DNA of 60,568 nucleotides, from contig JAMCWO010000307.1 of NCBI GenBank assembly GCA_023481165.1, positions 5,921 to 66,488 of the forward strand. The letters run 5' to 3'. The translations under genes were made by a program, and so were the position numbers. Source of the DNA: Planctomycetota bacterium (GTDB lineage: Bacteria > Planctomycetota > Phycisphaerae > Sedimentisphaerales > Anaerobacaceae). This document shows, piece by piece, positions 7,389 to 16,991 of this stretch. The first letter of the stretch is position 1; each line of letters starts with the position of its first letter. The notes below the pieces were generated by a model. It was not told the origin of the DNA. It worked only from the letters and a program-made list of their open reading frames with translations, and did not search any database.

Positions 7389-9389
7389 CTACACATAGAT
7401 CGGCAGGATGACGAAGGGAATGCCCAGGCGGTGCAGCCGTTTCTGGATCGTGAAGACGAGCTGGTTGTGCAGCAGTTTATTCAGGAGCGTCTCGTTCAGG
7501 AACAGCAGCTTGCCTCCGAAGAACACCGCGCCGGGGTACTTTTTGATGATGGTCGGGACGATCCGCGTGATCTGCTCGGCGGCATCGACCCCGATGTCCC
7601 AGACGGCTTCCGCGTAGAAGCCCTCTTTGTTCATGAGGTCGACATACCGGTTCAGATCGCTTTGGACCCGCTGTTGCAGGTGCTCGATCTCCTGCGGACC
7701 CTTGAAGGTACCGACGTCCAACTGGCCGATTTCCAGAAAGACGAAGTTCCGGAACGTGTTGCCGAACAGGCGCATGATGGCCAAGAGCGTATGCAGGCCG
7801 GTGCCATTGAAGCCGCTGACGAGCAGCACGGCGGTCTTGGCCCGGGGATCGAACGCCGGCTTTCCTTTCGGCCTCTCGGCCTCCTTGGCCGCGGACTGCC
7901 GGATATAGGATTCGGCCTGCTCAGCCAACTCGTCGAGCCGGCGCAGTTGCTGGGCGATGGTCTCGTAGTGCCGCCGCACCAGGAGCGCCAGCCCGATCAA
8001 TGCCCCGGTGAGCAGAAGGGTGACCCAGCCGCCCTCGAAGAACTTGAAGGCCACCATCGAGATCAGGATGAAAGTCGTCAACACCAAGCCGACCCCGTTG
8101 ATGAGCAGTTTGCCCAGCCAGTCTCGGGACCGGCTGCGGTCCAGCCACCAGTGCCGGACCATACCCAACTGTGACAGGGAGAACGTGATAAACACGTTGA
8201 TACTGTAGAGAACGACCAGCAGCCGCACGGAGCCCTTCGTGAGCAGGATGATGACGATGGACAATCCGCCCATGATCAGGATGCCGTTCTGAATCACCAG
8301 CCGGTCGCTGAGAACGGAGAAGCGCGTCGGAAACCAGCGGTCCAGCGACATGTTGGCCAGCACGCGGGGGCCGTCCAGGAATCCAGCCTGGGCGGCGACC
8401 GCCAACAGGATCGCTTCGGACAGGAGGCTGACCAGGGTGAACACATCGGCGGTATCCCGGTTCCAACCGGCGGTAGCGCGGTTGAACAGGACGGCATTGA
8501 GGGTCTTGCCCGGCTCCGGCCCCACGCCGTACAGGAGATAGCCGACGATCAGGCCCATGACGATGAATGCCAGGGAGACGGCCATATACGACATGGTCAG
8601 CCGGGCCGTGTGGACCTTGGGGTCTCTCAGGACGGGGATGCCATTGCTGACGGCCTCGATCCCGGTGTACGTGCCGGCGCCCATGCTGTAGGAACGCAGC
8701 AGGATGAATACCAGGCCCCAAAAGCCGACGGTGGAAACCGTCTCGTGCACTTCGGCCCCCACGGAATGCGCCACGGTGCCCATCTGGGGCAAGTGAGTGA
8801 AAAGTCCGTACAGAACTACAAAGACGTGCGTCGCCAGAAACGTCAGGAAGATCGGAACCAGCGGAATCACCGATTCCTTCACTCCCCGCATGTTCAGCAG
8901 CATCATCACAATGACAATGACCCCGGCCAATTCAAGCTTGTACTGGTGCCAGTCCAGCGGCAGAAAGCTGAAGATCGCGTCGGCGCCGCTGGCAATGGAG
9001 ACCGAGATGGTCAGAATGTAGTCGATCAACAGCGCGCAACCGGATACCATCCCCACCCAGGGCGACAGCAGCTTGGTAGCGACGAAATATCCACCGCCGC
9101 CCGTGGGAAACAGCTCGACAATCTGAGAGTAGCTGGCCGCGATGACCAGGATCGTGATCACGGTCCCCAAGCCGACGAAGACACCCAGATAAGGGTGGCC
9201 ACCGAGCGTCAGGAATACTTCCGCGGGTCCATAACAGGAGGAGGACAGACCATCTGCCCCCAAGCCTACCCACGCAAAGAACGCCACGAGAGATATGTGG
9301 TGAAAAATGGCCACGTCCCGGGGATCACGCGACTTGCCGAGAAGCAGCCGCTTCAGAGTCAGCCCAAGCCTGCGTTCCGATTGCGCCAA
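7389..9389 (-). CDS. APC-superfamily amino acid permease with C-terminal cytoplasmic domain
   Basis: 666-residue transporter. About 12 hydrophobic segments fill residues 25-490, including the first-helix region GLGADGLSSSCYGP and YTGIEAVSNG. A soluble C-terminal domain of about 150 residues (FDPRAKTAVLLVSGFNGTGL onward) resembles the alpha/beta or UspA-like tails found on some APC permeases. I set the start at TTG 9389, preceded by GGAG. The promoter at 9447-9475 would start transcription near 9440, downstream of the alternative GTG at 9455. The frame continues open for 700 bp into the aldo/keto reductase, but that part is antisense shadow. The substrate is unknown. Confidence 0.85.
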   Translation of the reverse strand: MAQSERRLGLTLKRLLLGKSRDPRDVAIFHHISLVAFFAWVGLGADGLSSSCYGPAEVFLTLGGHPYLGVFVGLGTVITILVIAASYSQIVELFPTGGGGYFVATKLLSPWVGMVSGCALLIDYILTISVSIASGADAIFSFLPLDWHQYKLELAGVIVIVMMLLNMRGVKESVIPLVPIFLTFLATHVFVVLYGLFTHLPQMGTVAHSVGAEVHETVSTVGFWGLVFILLRSYSMGAGTYTGIEAVSNGIPVLRDPKVHTARLTMSYMAVSLAFIVMGLIVGYLLYGVGPEPGKTLNAVLFNRATAGWNRDTADVFTLVSLLSEAILLAVAAQAGFLDGPRVLANMSLDRWFPTRFSVLSDRLVIQNGILIMGGLSIVIILLTKGSVRLLVVLYSINVFITFSLSQLGMVRHWWLDRSRSRDWLGKLLINGVGLVLTTFILISMVAFKFFEGGWVTLLLTGALIGLALLVRRHYETIAQQLRRLDELAEQAESYIRQSAAKEAERPKGKPAFDPRAKTAVLLVSGFNGTGLHTLLAIMRLFGNTFRNFVFLEIGQLDVGTFKGPQEIEHLQQRVQSDLNRYVDLMNKEGFYAEAVWDIGVDAAEQITRIVPTIIKKYPGAVFFGGKLLFLNETLLNKLLHNQLVFTIQKRLHRLGIPFVILPIYV

Positions 9390-9446
9390 ACCGATATTCT
9401 CCAGGATACCCAGCAGGGTCCAACACACAAAACCGAAAGGAGCCGT

Positions 9447-9475
9447 ATTGTACACGGTTCGTGGCTCCACGACAA
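9447..9475 (-). promoter_or_regulatory. Promoter of the APC transporter
   Basis: Minus-strand TTGTCG (9470-9475), 17 bp, TACAAT (9447-9452). It lies back to back with the aldo/keto reductase promoter at 9491, and it decides the transporter start in favour of TTG 9389. Confidence 0.55.
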
Positions 9476-9490
9476 TGGAGCAGGAGGGTA

Positions 9491-9519
9491 TTGATATACC
9501 ACAGAAGGCCCTATATCCT
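9491..9519 (+). promoter_or_regulatory. Promoter of the aldo/keto reductase
   Basis: TTGATA (9491-9496), 17 bp, TATCCT (9514-9519). The start codon at 9549 has GGGGAA upstream. Confidence 0.55.
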
Positions 9520-9548
9520 ATGGAGGAATCTGGAACCTCGCGGGGAAT

Positions 9549-10529
9549 ATGCCTATGCAGACGAGAAAACTTGGGTCTACGGACTTGGCCCTGACCCCGG
9601 TGGGACTGGGCACCTGGGCGATGGGCGGGCCCTGGCAGTATGGCTGGGGACCGCAGGATGACGGCGAGGCCGTCGCGGCCATCCTCGCCGCGCTCGATCT
9701 GGGCATCAACTGGATCGATACGGCTCCGGTGTATGGTGTCGGTCACTCCGAGGAGTTGGTAGGCCGGGCGCTGCGGCAGACGAAGCACAAGCCCTTCATC
9801 GCCACCAAGTGCGGGCGGCTGTGGAACGAGAAGAAGGAGCTGATTCCGTATTTGAAACGGGACAGCGTCCGCCGGGAGTGCGAGGCGAGCCTGCGGCGGC
9901 TGGGCGTCGAGCGGATCGACCTGTACCAGATGCACTGGCCCGATCCGCTGCAGGACATCGAAGAGGCCTGGGAGGAGATGGCCCTGCTGGCCGCCGAGGG
10001 CAAGGTGCGGTACCTGGGCGCCTGCAATTTTGACGTGGAGCAGCTTGAACGGGTCCGCAAGATCTATCCCGTCACCTCGCTGCAACCGCCTTACAGCATG
10101 CTACACCGGGAGCCGGAAAAGGGACTGCTCGGCTACTGCTCGGCGCACAACATCGGGGTGGTCGCGTACAGCCCGATGCAGCGGGGCCTACTGACCGGCG
10201 CCTTCAGCCGCGAGCGGCTGGCGGCCCTCGCGCCGGACGACCATCGTCGGCGGGCGCCGGAATTCCAGGAGCCGGCGTTCTCCGCGAGTCTGGAGTTGGT
10301 CGAAGAGTTGAAGAAGATCGCCGCGCGCCACGGCCGCACCGTCGCCCAGTTGGCAGTCAGTTGGGTCCTGCGCCGCCCTGAGGTCACGGCCGCCATCGTC
10401 GGCGCCCGCCGGCCCACCCAGATCCGGGAAACCGTGGCCGCTGCCGACTGGAACCTGAGCCGGCCGGAGATCGCCGAGATCGAGAAGCTCCTGGCGCAGC
10501 GGGAGAGAAAACTCGCGGGACGCGTTTAG
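9549..10529 (+). CDS. Aldo/keto reductase
   Basis: 326-residue NADPH-dependent oxidoreductase with a TIM-barrel fold. Visible features are RKLGSTDLALTPVGLGTWAMGG at the N-terminus, the catalytic Asp and Tyr in DTAPVYG, the Lys in ATKCG, the His in QMHWPD, and a nucleotide-binding C-terminal segment (AIVGARRPTQIRE). All four catalytic residues are present. The second Met (9555) is an alternative start. The natural substrate cannot be told from sequence. Confidence 0.93.
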   Translation: MPMQTRKLGSTDLALTPVGLGTWAMGGPWQYGWGPQDDGEAVAAILAALDLGINWIDTAPVYGVGHSEELVGRALRQTKHKPFIATKCGRLWNEKKELIPYLKRDSVRRECEASLRRLGVERIDLYQMHWPDPLQDIEEAWEEMALLAAEGKVRYLGACNFDVEQLERVRKIYPVTSLQPPYSMLHREPEKGLLGYCSAHNIGVVAYSPMQRGLLTGAFSRERLAALAPDDHRRRAPEFQEPAFSASLELVEELKKIAARHGRTVAQLAVSWVLRRPEVTAAIVGARRPTQIRETVAAADWNLSRPEIAEIEKLLAQRERKLAGRV

Positions 10530-10590
10530 GTCCTTATGGTCCTTTAGGTCCCTTGTTCTTCAAGGACCAAAAGGACGAAAGGGACCTAAG
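10529..10590. repeat. GGTCCTnT phased inverted block
   Basis: GGTCCTTATGGTCCTTTAGG-type phrases at about 10-bp spacing, followed after TTCTT by the inverted phrases AAGGACC and GGGACC. It resembles 3426-3500 and could form an imperfect hairpin after the aldo/keto reductase stop codon. Confidence 0.6.
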
Positions 10591-10620
10591 GCGAGCCCTT
10601 CACAAGAATAAGGAAAGAAG

Positions 10621-12054
10621 ATGCCGCAAGAAAAAAGCATTTACACCAGCCCGCTGGTCGAGCGGAATGCGTCGCCGGAGATGGCGGAGCTGTTCGGGCC
10701 TCAAAGGAAGTTCAGCACCTGGCGGCGGCTCTGGCTGGAATTGGCCAGGGCGGAGAAGAAGCTTGGCCTGGACATCAAGCAGGGCCAGATCGATCAGATG
10801 GCCCGCCACCTCGACGACATCGATTTCAAGAAAGCCGCCCGCTATGAACAGGAGCTGCGTCACGATGTCATGGCGCATATCCGCACGTTCGGCGACGCCG
10901 CCCCGAAGGCAGCCGGTATCATCCATCTGGGCGCGACGAGTTGTTACGTCACCGACAACACCGACCTGATCCTCATGCGGGACGGTCTGAAGCTGATCGC
11001 CGGCAAGGTCGCGGCGGTGACCGATCTGCTGGGCAAGTTCGCCGCCGAGTACCGCGCGGTGCCCACGCTCTCCTTCACGCACTACCAGCCGGCCCAACTG
11101 ACCACGGTCGGCAAGCGCGCAACGCTCTGGGCCTACGAGTTCGCCATGGACCTGGAGGAGATCGAACACCGCATTGCGATGCTGCCGCTGCGAGGTGTGA
11201 AAGGCGTCACCGGCACGCAGGCCTCCTTCCTGGAACTCTTCGACGGCAACCACGCCAAAGTCAAGCGGCTCGACAAAATGGTCGCCGAGGCGTTCGGATT
11301 CAAGAAGGTCTGCGCCGTCACCGGCCAGACCTACCAGCGCAAAATCGACACCACGGTCGTCAATACGCTCGCCCTGGTCGCCCAGTCGGCCCACAAGGTC
11401 TGCAACGATCTGCGGCTGCTGGCGAATCTCAAGGAAATGGAAGAGCCGTTCGAGAAGTACCAGGTCGGCTCATCGGCAATGCCCTACAAACGGAATCCGA
11501 TGCGCTGCGAGCGGGCGACGGGCCTCAGCCGACTCGTCCTGAGCCTTGCAACCAGCCCGCCGATGACCGCCTCTGAGCAATGGTTCGAGCGAACTCTGGA
11601 TGATTCCTCCAATCGGCGGGTCGTCCTTGCCGAGGCCTTCCTGGCGGTCGACGGCATCCTGCAAATCCTGTCGAACGTCTTCGACGGCCTGGTGGTCTAC
11701 CCGAAGGTGATCGAGGCCCACGTCGCCGCCGAGCTGCCGTTTATGGCGAGCGAGAATATCCTGATGGCGGCCGTCAAGGCTGGCGGCCATCGGCAGGAGT
11801 TGCACGAGAAGATCCGTCTGCACGCGCAGGCCGCCTCCGCCGAGGTCAAGCGCTTCGGCCGGCCCAACGACCTGATCAACCGGCTGCGGACGGACGTCTC
11901 CTTCGCCAAAATTGACTTCGCCAAGGTGCTCGATCCGATGGCCTACGTCGGCCGGGCCCCTCAGCAAGTCGATGAATTCCTCCGAACCATCGTGGACCCG
12001 ATTCGTCGAAGGTACAAGAAGGAACTGGGCCGAAAAGTCGAACTGAAAGTCTAA
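10621..12054 (+). CDS. purB: Adenylosuccinate lyase
   Basis: 477 residues, the usual length for the long PurB type. It catalyses two fumarate-releasing steps of purine synthesis (SAICAR to AICAR, and adenylosuccinate to AMP). The fumarase/aspartase superfamily signature is clear (SSAMPYKRNPMRCE). The N-terminal ATSCYVTDN and the TQASFLELFDG region fit the catalytic histidine and substrate loops of the family. ATG 10621 follows AAGGAAAGAAG. The genes pyrE and ald follow on the same strand, so this is a nucleotide/nitrogen metabolism cluster. Confidence 0.95.
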   Translation: MPQEKSIYTSPLVERNASPEMAELFGPQRKFSTWRRLWLELARAEKKLGLDIKQGQIDQMARHLDDIDFKKAARYEQELRHDVMAHIRTFGDAAPKAAGIIHLGATSCYVTDNTDLILMRDGLKLIAGKVAAVTDLLGKFAAEYRAVPTLSFTHYQPAQLTTVGKRATLWAYEFAMDLEEIEHRIAMLPLRGVKGVTGTQASFLELFDGNHAKVKRLDKMVAEAFGFKKVCAVTGQTYQRKIDTTVVNTLALVAQSAHKVCNDLRLLANLKEMEEPFEKYQVGSSAMPYKRNPMRCERATGLSRLVLSLATSPPMTASEQWFERTLDDSSNRRVVLAEAFLAVDGILQILSNVFDGLVVYPKVIEAHVAAELPFMASENILMAAVKAGGHRQELHEKIRLHAQAASAEVKRFGRPNDLINRLRTDVSFAKIDFAKVLDPMAYVGRAPQQVDEFLRTIVDPIRRRYKKELGRKVELKV

Positions 12055-12107
12055 ATGGATGGCGTGATTCCATGATCCTTTCGTGACGTAAGGAACATCC
12101 TGTGGTT

Positions 12108-12178
12108 TGTCATTCCCGCGAAGGCGGGAATCCACAATCCCCTCGCATGGTCATGGACCCCCACTTTCGCGGGGGGCA
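12108..12178. repeat. REP-like inverted repeat (CATTCCCGCGAAGGCGGGAA)
   Basis: CATTCCCGC / GCGGGAATCC palindrome (12111-12134) followed by a second GC stem (CCCCCACTTTCGCGGGGG). This kind of element is widespread in many bacterial phyla. It fills the purB-pyrE gap. Confidence 0.75.
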
Positions 12179-12201
12179 CAGTCACAACTGAGGACCCGAG
12201 A

Positions 12202-12726
12202 ATGACGAGAAGCGAACTTATCAAGCGTATCAAGGGAACCGCCTATCTCGAGGGCGATTTCATCCTCCGCAGCGGCAAACGCAGCAAATACTACCTCGAC
12301 AAGTACCTCTTCGAGACCAAGCCGGATATTCTCAAGGCGCTCGGGAAGGAATTCGCCAAGCACATGACGGAGGACGTGACGTTGATCGCCGGGGCAGAGT
12401 TGGGCGGCGTGGCCCTGGCCGCCGCCGCGGCCATGCAGACCGGCAAGAACTGGATCATCGTCCGCAACAGTAAGAAGGACTACGGCACAGGCAAGCTGGT
12501 CGAGGGTACGCTCAACGCGGGCGATGTCGTGCTGCTCGTCGAGGACATCGCCACCACCGGCGGCCAGGTCCTCGAAGCGGCCAAGGTCATCACCGACGCC
12601 GGTGCCACGGTCAAGAAGATCGTCTGCGTCATCGACCGCAAGCAGGGTGCCCGCGAGAACATCACCACCGCCGGCTATACCTTTGAATCGATCCTCACGA
12701 AAGACGACCTCGGCATCACAGATTGA
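12202..12726 (+). CDS. pyrE: Orotate phosphoribosyltransferase
   Basis: 174-residue enzyme that joins orotate and PRPP to make OMP in pyrimidine synthesis. The PRPP-binding loop VLLVEDIATTGGQV is at about residues 109-122. The catalytic-loop region is VRNSKKDYGTGKLVEG, and the N-terminal substrate region FILRSGKRSKYYLDKYLFE is well matched. The length is short but normal for this subclass. It lies between purB and alanine dehydrogenase, 50 bp before the latter. Confidence 0.95.
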   Translation: MTRSELIKRIKGTAYLEGDFILRSGKRSKYYLDKYLFETKPDILKALGKEFAKHMTEDVTLIAGAELGGVALAAAAAMQTGKNWIIVRNSKKDYGTGKLVEGTLNAGDVVLLVEDIATTGGQVLEAAKVITDAGATVKKIVCVIDRKQGARENITTAGYTFESILTKDDLGITD

Positions 12727-12776
12727 ACCCGGCAGAACCTCTTGCGTATCTTGCATTGGTCTGCAAAGGGGTAAGC

Positions 12777-13874
12777 ATGATTATCGGTGTGCCGAAGGAA
12801 ATCAAGAAGGACGAATACCGCGTGGGCCTGCTTCCCGTCGGCGCAGAGCTGCTGACGAAGGACGGCCGCGCCGTGTTGATCGAGAAGGACGCCGGCGTCG
12901 GCAGCGGCTTCGACGATGGACGATATTCTTCCGTCGGCGCCCAAATCGCTGCCTCCGCGGAAGAAGTCTATCGGCGCGCCGAGCTGATCGTGAAAGTCAA
13001 AGAGCCGCAGCCGCCGGAAATCGCGAGGCTTCGCCCGGGCCAGATCTTGTTCTGCTATTTCCATTTCGCCGCCTCGCGGGAGTTGACGACCGCCTGCCTG
13101 AAAACCGGCATCACGGCGGTCGCGTACGAAACGCTCAAGGACCCGCAGGGCCGGCTGCCCCTGCTGACCCCCATGAGCGAGATCGCCGGCCGGATGTCGA
13201 TCCAGGAAGGGGCGAAATGCCTCGAACGACCGATGATGGGCCAGGGCATTCTGCTGGGCGGCGTCCCGGGTGTCGCCCCCGCGAACGTGCTGGTCCTGGG
13301 AGCCGGCGTCGTCGGCACGAATGCCGCCCGCATGGCCGCCGGCCTGGCCGCGAACGTCACCCTCATGGACATCAACCTGGACCGCCTGCGCTATCTCGAT
13401 GAGGTCATGCCGGCCAACGTGACAACGATCTTCAGCGATCCGCACACAATCGAAGACTATGCCGTCCGCGCCGACTTGATCGTGGGCGCGGTTTTGATTC
13501 CCGGCGGCCGCGCCCCGATCCTGATCCCCCGCTCACTCCTGAAAAAGATGAAGCCCGGCAGCGTGATCGTGGACGTCTCCATCGACCAGGGCGGCTGCAC
13601 GGAGATGTCGCGGCCCACGACGCACAGCGACCCGACCTACATCGTGGACGGCGTCGTTCACTATTGCGTCACGAATATTCCGGGCGCGGTGAGCCGAACT
13701 TCGACCCTGGCCTTGTGCAATGCCACGTTGCCGTACGTTCGCCCCCTCGCCGCGCTGGGGGTCAGTGCCTTCGCCGCCCTCGACCCCGGCCACGCCGCCG
13801 CCCTGAACATGGCCGATCACAAGCTCACGAACCAAGCCGTCGCCCAAGCCTTCCCCGACCTGCCCAGCGTCTGA
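12777..13874 (+). CDS. ald: Alanine dehydrogenase
   Basis: 365-residue NAD-dependent enzyme that interconverts L-alanine and pyruvate plus ammonia. It has MIIGVPKEIKKDEYRVGL at the start (substrate Arg), the FHFAAS segment, the catalytic Lys/His region, the Rossmann loop VLGAGVVGTNAARMAAG at about residues 170-186, and DVSIDQGGC. ATG 12777 follows AAAGGGG; the frame open to 12723 overlaps the end of pyrE and is not needed. Length and order of motifs are typical. Confidence 0.95.
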   Translation: MIIGVPKEIKKDEYRVGLLPVGAELLTKDGRAVLIEKDAGVGSGFDDGRYSSVGAQIAASAEEVYRRAELIVKVKEPQPPEIARLRPGQILFCYFHFAASRELTTACLKTGITAVAYETLKDPQGRLPLLTPMSEIAGRMSIQEGAKCLERPMMGQGILLGGVPGVAPANVLVLGAGVVGTNAARMAAGLAANVTLMDINLDRLRYLDEVMPANVTTIFSDPHTIEDYAVRADLIVGAVLIPGGRAPILIPRSLLKKMKPGSVIVDVSIDQGGCTEMSRPTTHSDPTYIVDGVVHYCVTNIPGAVSRTSTLALCNATLPYVRPLAALGVSAFAALDPGHAAALNMADHKLTNQAVAQAFPDLPSV

Positions 13875-13883
13875 GGCAGCCTC

Positions 13884-13963
13884 GGGGTGCCATGCTTACG
13901 CGCGCGTAAGCATGTCTTCCTCGCCCGGCCGCGCATGTCTACGCGAGCGTAGACATGGCACCC
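13884..13963. repeat. Nested palindromes (GGTGCCATG..CATGGCACC)
   Basis: Two perfect palindromes, CATGCTTACG/CGTAAGCATG (13891-13914) and CATGTCTACG/CGTAGACATG (13934-13957), are enclosed by GGGTGCCATG and CATGGCACCC. The whole block forms a long inverted repeat between ald and the SPFH gene. Confidence 0.8.
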
Positions 13964-14071
13964 ACGCTCTTTGCCTTGCGTTCAAGGAGAAATGTCGGTT
14001 GGTTGTGTCCTCCACACAGCGGTTGTGGTAGAATACGAGTATATGGGGCGGTTATTCTGAAAGGGAGTTTT

Positions 14072-14971
14072 ATGGGCTCGATGATCGTGGGCATCGTGGT
14101 CGCCGTCTTGTTCTTGTACTTCATCGCGGGCGTGCGGATCATTCGTCCGACGCACCGGGGCCTGATTGAGAGGTTCGGCAAGTATCATCGGTTCGCCCCG
14201 CCGGGGTTTCACTGGATCATCCCCGGCGTCGACCGCATGATCCAGATCAATACGACGGAGCAGATGGTCAACGCCGAGCCGCAGGAGATCATTACCAATG
14301 ACAATCTCAATGCGCGGGTCGATGCCCAGGTGTACTTCAAGGTCAAGAGCGACGAGGACAGCGTCAAAAGCTCGCAGTACAATGTCAACAACTACCAATA
14401 TCAGATCGTCAACCTGGCCCGCACGACGCTGCGCAACATCATCGGCACCCTGACGCTCAAGTCCGCCAACAGCGAGAGGGATAAGATCAACACCTCGCTG
14501 CTGGAGACCTTGGCCCGGGAGACCAGGAACTGGGGCATGGAGATCGTCCGGACGGAACTCAAGGAGATTGACCCGCCCAAGGATGTCCAGGAGACCATGA
14601 ACAAGGTGGTCAAGGCGGAGAACGAGAAGGTCGCCGCCCTGGATTTCGCCAACGCGATGGAGCGGCAGGCCGACGGCAAGAAGCGGGCCGCCATCAAGGA
14701 GGCGGAGGGAATCAAACAGGCCAAGATTCTCGCGGCGGAAGGCGAGGCCGAAGCGATCCGGCTGGTCAACGAGGCGGCCAACGCCTACTTCGTGGGCAAC
14801 GCCCAGCTTCTCCGCAAGCTCGAGGCCCTGGAGAGGTCCCTGAGCGAGAATGCGAAGATCGTCGTCCCTAGCGGCACCGAGTTGGTCAACGTGATCGGCG
14901 AGATGGCCGGCGTCCTGCCGCTCGTCCGGCAATCCCAGGACATGGCATCGAAAACCAAAACCACGCCGTGA
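14072..14971 (+). CDS. SPFH/Band 7 family membrane protein (stomatin/QmcA-like)
   Basis: 299 residues. One N-terminal transmembrane helix (2-22) is followed by a Band 7 domain (VRIIRPTHRGLIERFGKYHR, PGFHWIIPGVDRM) and a long charged coiled-coil (about 170-235, KAENEKVAALDFANAMERQAD and an AEGEAEAI repeat). Such proteins oligomerise at the inner membrane and organise microdomains or control membrane proteases. No NfeD partner gene is adjacent, although stomatin homologues often have one. AAGGGAG precedes ATG 14072. A TAGAAT lies at 14029-14034, but its -35 is weak. Confidence 0.9.
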   Translation: MGSMIVGIVVAVLFLYFIAGVRIIRPTHRGLIERFGKYHRFAPPGFHWIIPGVDRMIQINTTEQMVNAEPQEIITNDNLNARVDAQVYFKVKSDEDSVKSSQYNVNNYQYQIVNLARTTLRNIIGTLTLKSANSERDKINTSLLETLARETRNWGMEIVRTELKEIDPPKDVQETMNKVVKAENEKVAALDFANAMERQADGKKRAAIKEAEGIKQAKILAAEGEAEAIRLVNEAANAYFVGNAQLLRKLEALERSLSENAKIVVPSGTELVNVIGEMAGVLPLVRQSQDMASKTKTTP

Positions 14972-15120
14972 TATCCCCTCCGGCTGTGATTCCCGCAAGT
15001 GACTTGCGGCGGCAGCAGGTCTTGATAGACTGGTAGGCTGTGGCGTCCGTAGCTGACGGACGGCGGTTGTGGAGACTATGTTCCTGGCATGTATGCCAGG
15101 GATGCAGTTGGGGAATCAAG

Positions 15121-16923
15121 ATGCATGCACTGACGCTCATCATCATCGCTCTGCTGGTCTTCGCCCTAGCGTATCGCTTCTACGCCAAGTTCATCATTAC
15201 GAAGGTGCTGGTCTTTGACCCGTCCCGGCCGACGCCGGCCTATGCGCTGCGCGATGGGCGGGATTACCACCCCACGAATCGCTACGTCCTCTTCGGCCAC
15301 CATTTCGCGGCGATCGCGGGGGCGGGACCGCTCGTGGGTCCCGTGCTGGCCGCCCAATTCGGGTACCTGCCCGGCTATCTCTGGATTCTCATCGGGGCCG
15401 TGCTGGGCGGGGCCGTGCACGACATGGTTATCCTCTTCGCGTCCGTGCGGATGAACGGCCTGTCCCTGACGCAACTGGCCCGGGGCCACATCAGTTCCAC
15501 GGCGGGGATCGCCACCGCGTTTGCCATTCTGTTCATCATCGTCACCGCCCTGGCGGGCCTGGCCCTGGTGGTGGTCAATGCCCTGAACGAAAGCGCCTGG
15601 GCGACGTTCACCATCGCCGTGACCATTCCGGCGGCCTTGTTGGTCGGGCTATACATGTACAGGCTCCGGCCCGGCAAGATCGTCGAAGCCTCGCTGATCG
15701 GCGTGGCCATCGTGGTCCTGGGGGTAATCCTGGGCGAACCGCTGTCCAAGACGAGTTTGGGGGCGGCGGCTTTCACCTTCTCGAAGCCCACCCTGTCCAT
15801 CCTCCTGCCCGTCTACGGCTTTATCGCCTCGACGTTGCCGGTCTGGGTCTTACTGTGCCCGCGGGATTATCTGAGCTCGTACATGAAGCTGGGGACCATC
15901 GGCCTGCTGGTAGTGGGCATTTTCTGGGTCAATCCGACGATCCACATGCCGGCGATCACTTCCTTCGTACACGGGGGCGGACCGATTATCCCCGGCAAAG
16001 TCTGGCCCTTCGTGTGCATCACCATCGCCTGCGGGGCCATCAGCGGCTTTCACAGCCTCATCGGCTCCGGCACCACGCCCAAGATGATCCGCAGCGAGGG
16101 GGACATCCTCTTCATCGGTTACGGCGCCATGCTCACGGAGGCGGTCGTCTCGGTGATCGCCCTGATCGCGGCCTGCGCCATGGCGCCCGGCGATTATTTC
16201 GCGATCAACCTGACGCCGGAAGCCTTCAGCCATCTGGGGTTGAGCCTCGACCGCCTGAAGGAGATCGAGGCGATGACCGGCGAGTCGCTCGTCGGACGCT
16301 CGGGAGGAGCGGTGTCGCTGGCGGCCGGGATGTCGCTGATCCTCTCGGGGATTCGCGGCATGAGCCACCTGATGGGCTACTGGTACCACTTCGCCATCAT
16401 GTTCGAGGCGCTGTTCATCCTGACCACGGTCGATACGGGAACCCGCGTGGCCCGCTACATCCTGCAGGAGATGCTCAAGCCGCTCCATCCGAAGCTGGGC
16501 AGCAGCACATGGATGCCGGCCGTGATTCTCAGCAGCGGCACGATCACGTTCCTGTGGGGCTATCTGGTGTATAAGGGCGATATTGCGACCATCTGGCCGA
16601 TGTTCGGCGTGGCCAACCAGCTTCTGGCGACGCTGGCCCTGGGCATCGGCACGGTCTTCATTCTCCAGCACTCGCGGAAATGGCAGTACGCTCTGATTAC
16701 GTTTCTGCCGTCGGTTTTCATGTTCGCCACGACGTTCGTCGCGGGGATCAGCAACATCGTGAACAATTATCTGCCCAAGCACACCCTCCAGGACAATCTG
16801 AACGCTCTGCTGTCCGTGATCATGCTGGCGCTCGTGATCGTGATCTTCTTCGAGTCGATCCGCAAGTCGATCGGATTCCTGGGGCTCAAGGCGAAACCGG
16901 CGGGTTCTGCGGCCGCTTCCTGA
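15121..16923 (+). CDS. cstA: Carbon starvation protein A family transporter
   Basis: 600-residue polytopic membrane protein of the CstA/BtsT family, known or proposed peptide or pyruvate transporters. The family core [20 protein letters not shown] and [22 protein letters not shown] is obvious near residues 60-105, followed by many hydrophobic helices. The start ATG 15121 has GGGG upstream; the frame open to 15040 lies in a palindrome-bearing gap (GTCCGTAGCTGACGGAC and CCTGGCATGTATGCCAGG). It faces ybbR convergently. Confidence 0.92.
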   Translation: MHALTLIIIALLVFALAYRFYAKFIITKVLVFDPSRPTPAYALRDGRDYHPTNRYVLFGHHFAAIAGAGPLVGPVLAAQFGYLPGYLWILIGAVLGGAVHDMVILFASVRMNGLSLTQLARGHISSTAGIATAFAILFIIVTALAGLALVVVNALNESAWATFTIAVTIPAALLVGLYMYRLRPGKIVEASLIGVAIVVLGVILGEPLSKTSLGAAAFTFSKPTLSILLPVYGFIASTLPVWVLLCPRDYLSSYMKLGTIGLLVVGIFWVNPTIHMPAITSFVHGGGPIIPGKVWPFVCITIACGAISGFHSLIGSGTTPKMIRSEGDILFIGYGAMLTEAVVSVIALIAACAMAPGDYFAINLTPEAFSHLGLSLDRLKEIEAMTGESLVGRSGGAVSLAAGMSLILSGIRGMSHLMGYWYHFAIMFEALFILTTVDTGTRVARYILQEMLKPLHPKLGSSTWMPAVILSSGTITFLWGYLVYKGDIATIWPMFGVANQLLATLALGIGTVFILQHSRKWQYALITFLPSVFMFATTFVAGISNIVNNYLPKHTLQDNLNALLSVIMLALVIVIFFESIRKSIGFLGLKAKPAGSAAAS

Positions 16924-16991
16924 TCTCGCACGGGATGGGTCTTACAGCGCTGGAAGTCCGAGTCGCGCGTTTCCGGCCCGGGCCGGCAGCC

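Noticed and set aside
9390-10085. N-terminal extension of the APC transporter to 898 residues
   Set aside because: The extension is antisense to the aldo/keto reductase and lies upstream of the transporter promoter at 9447-9475.
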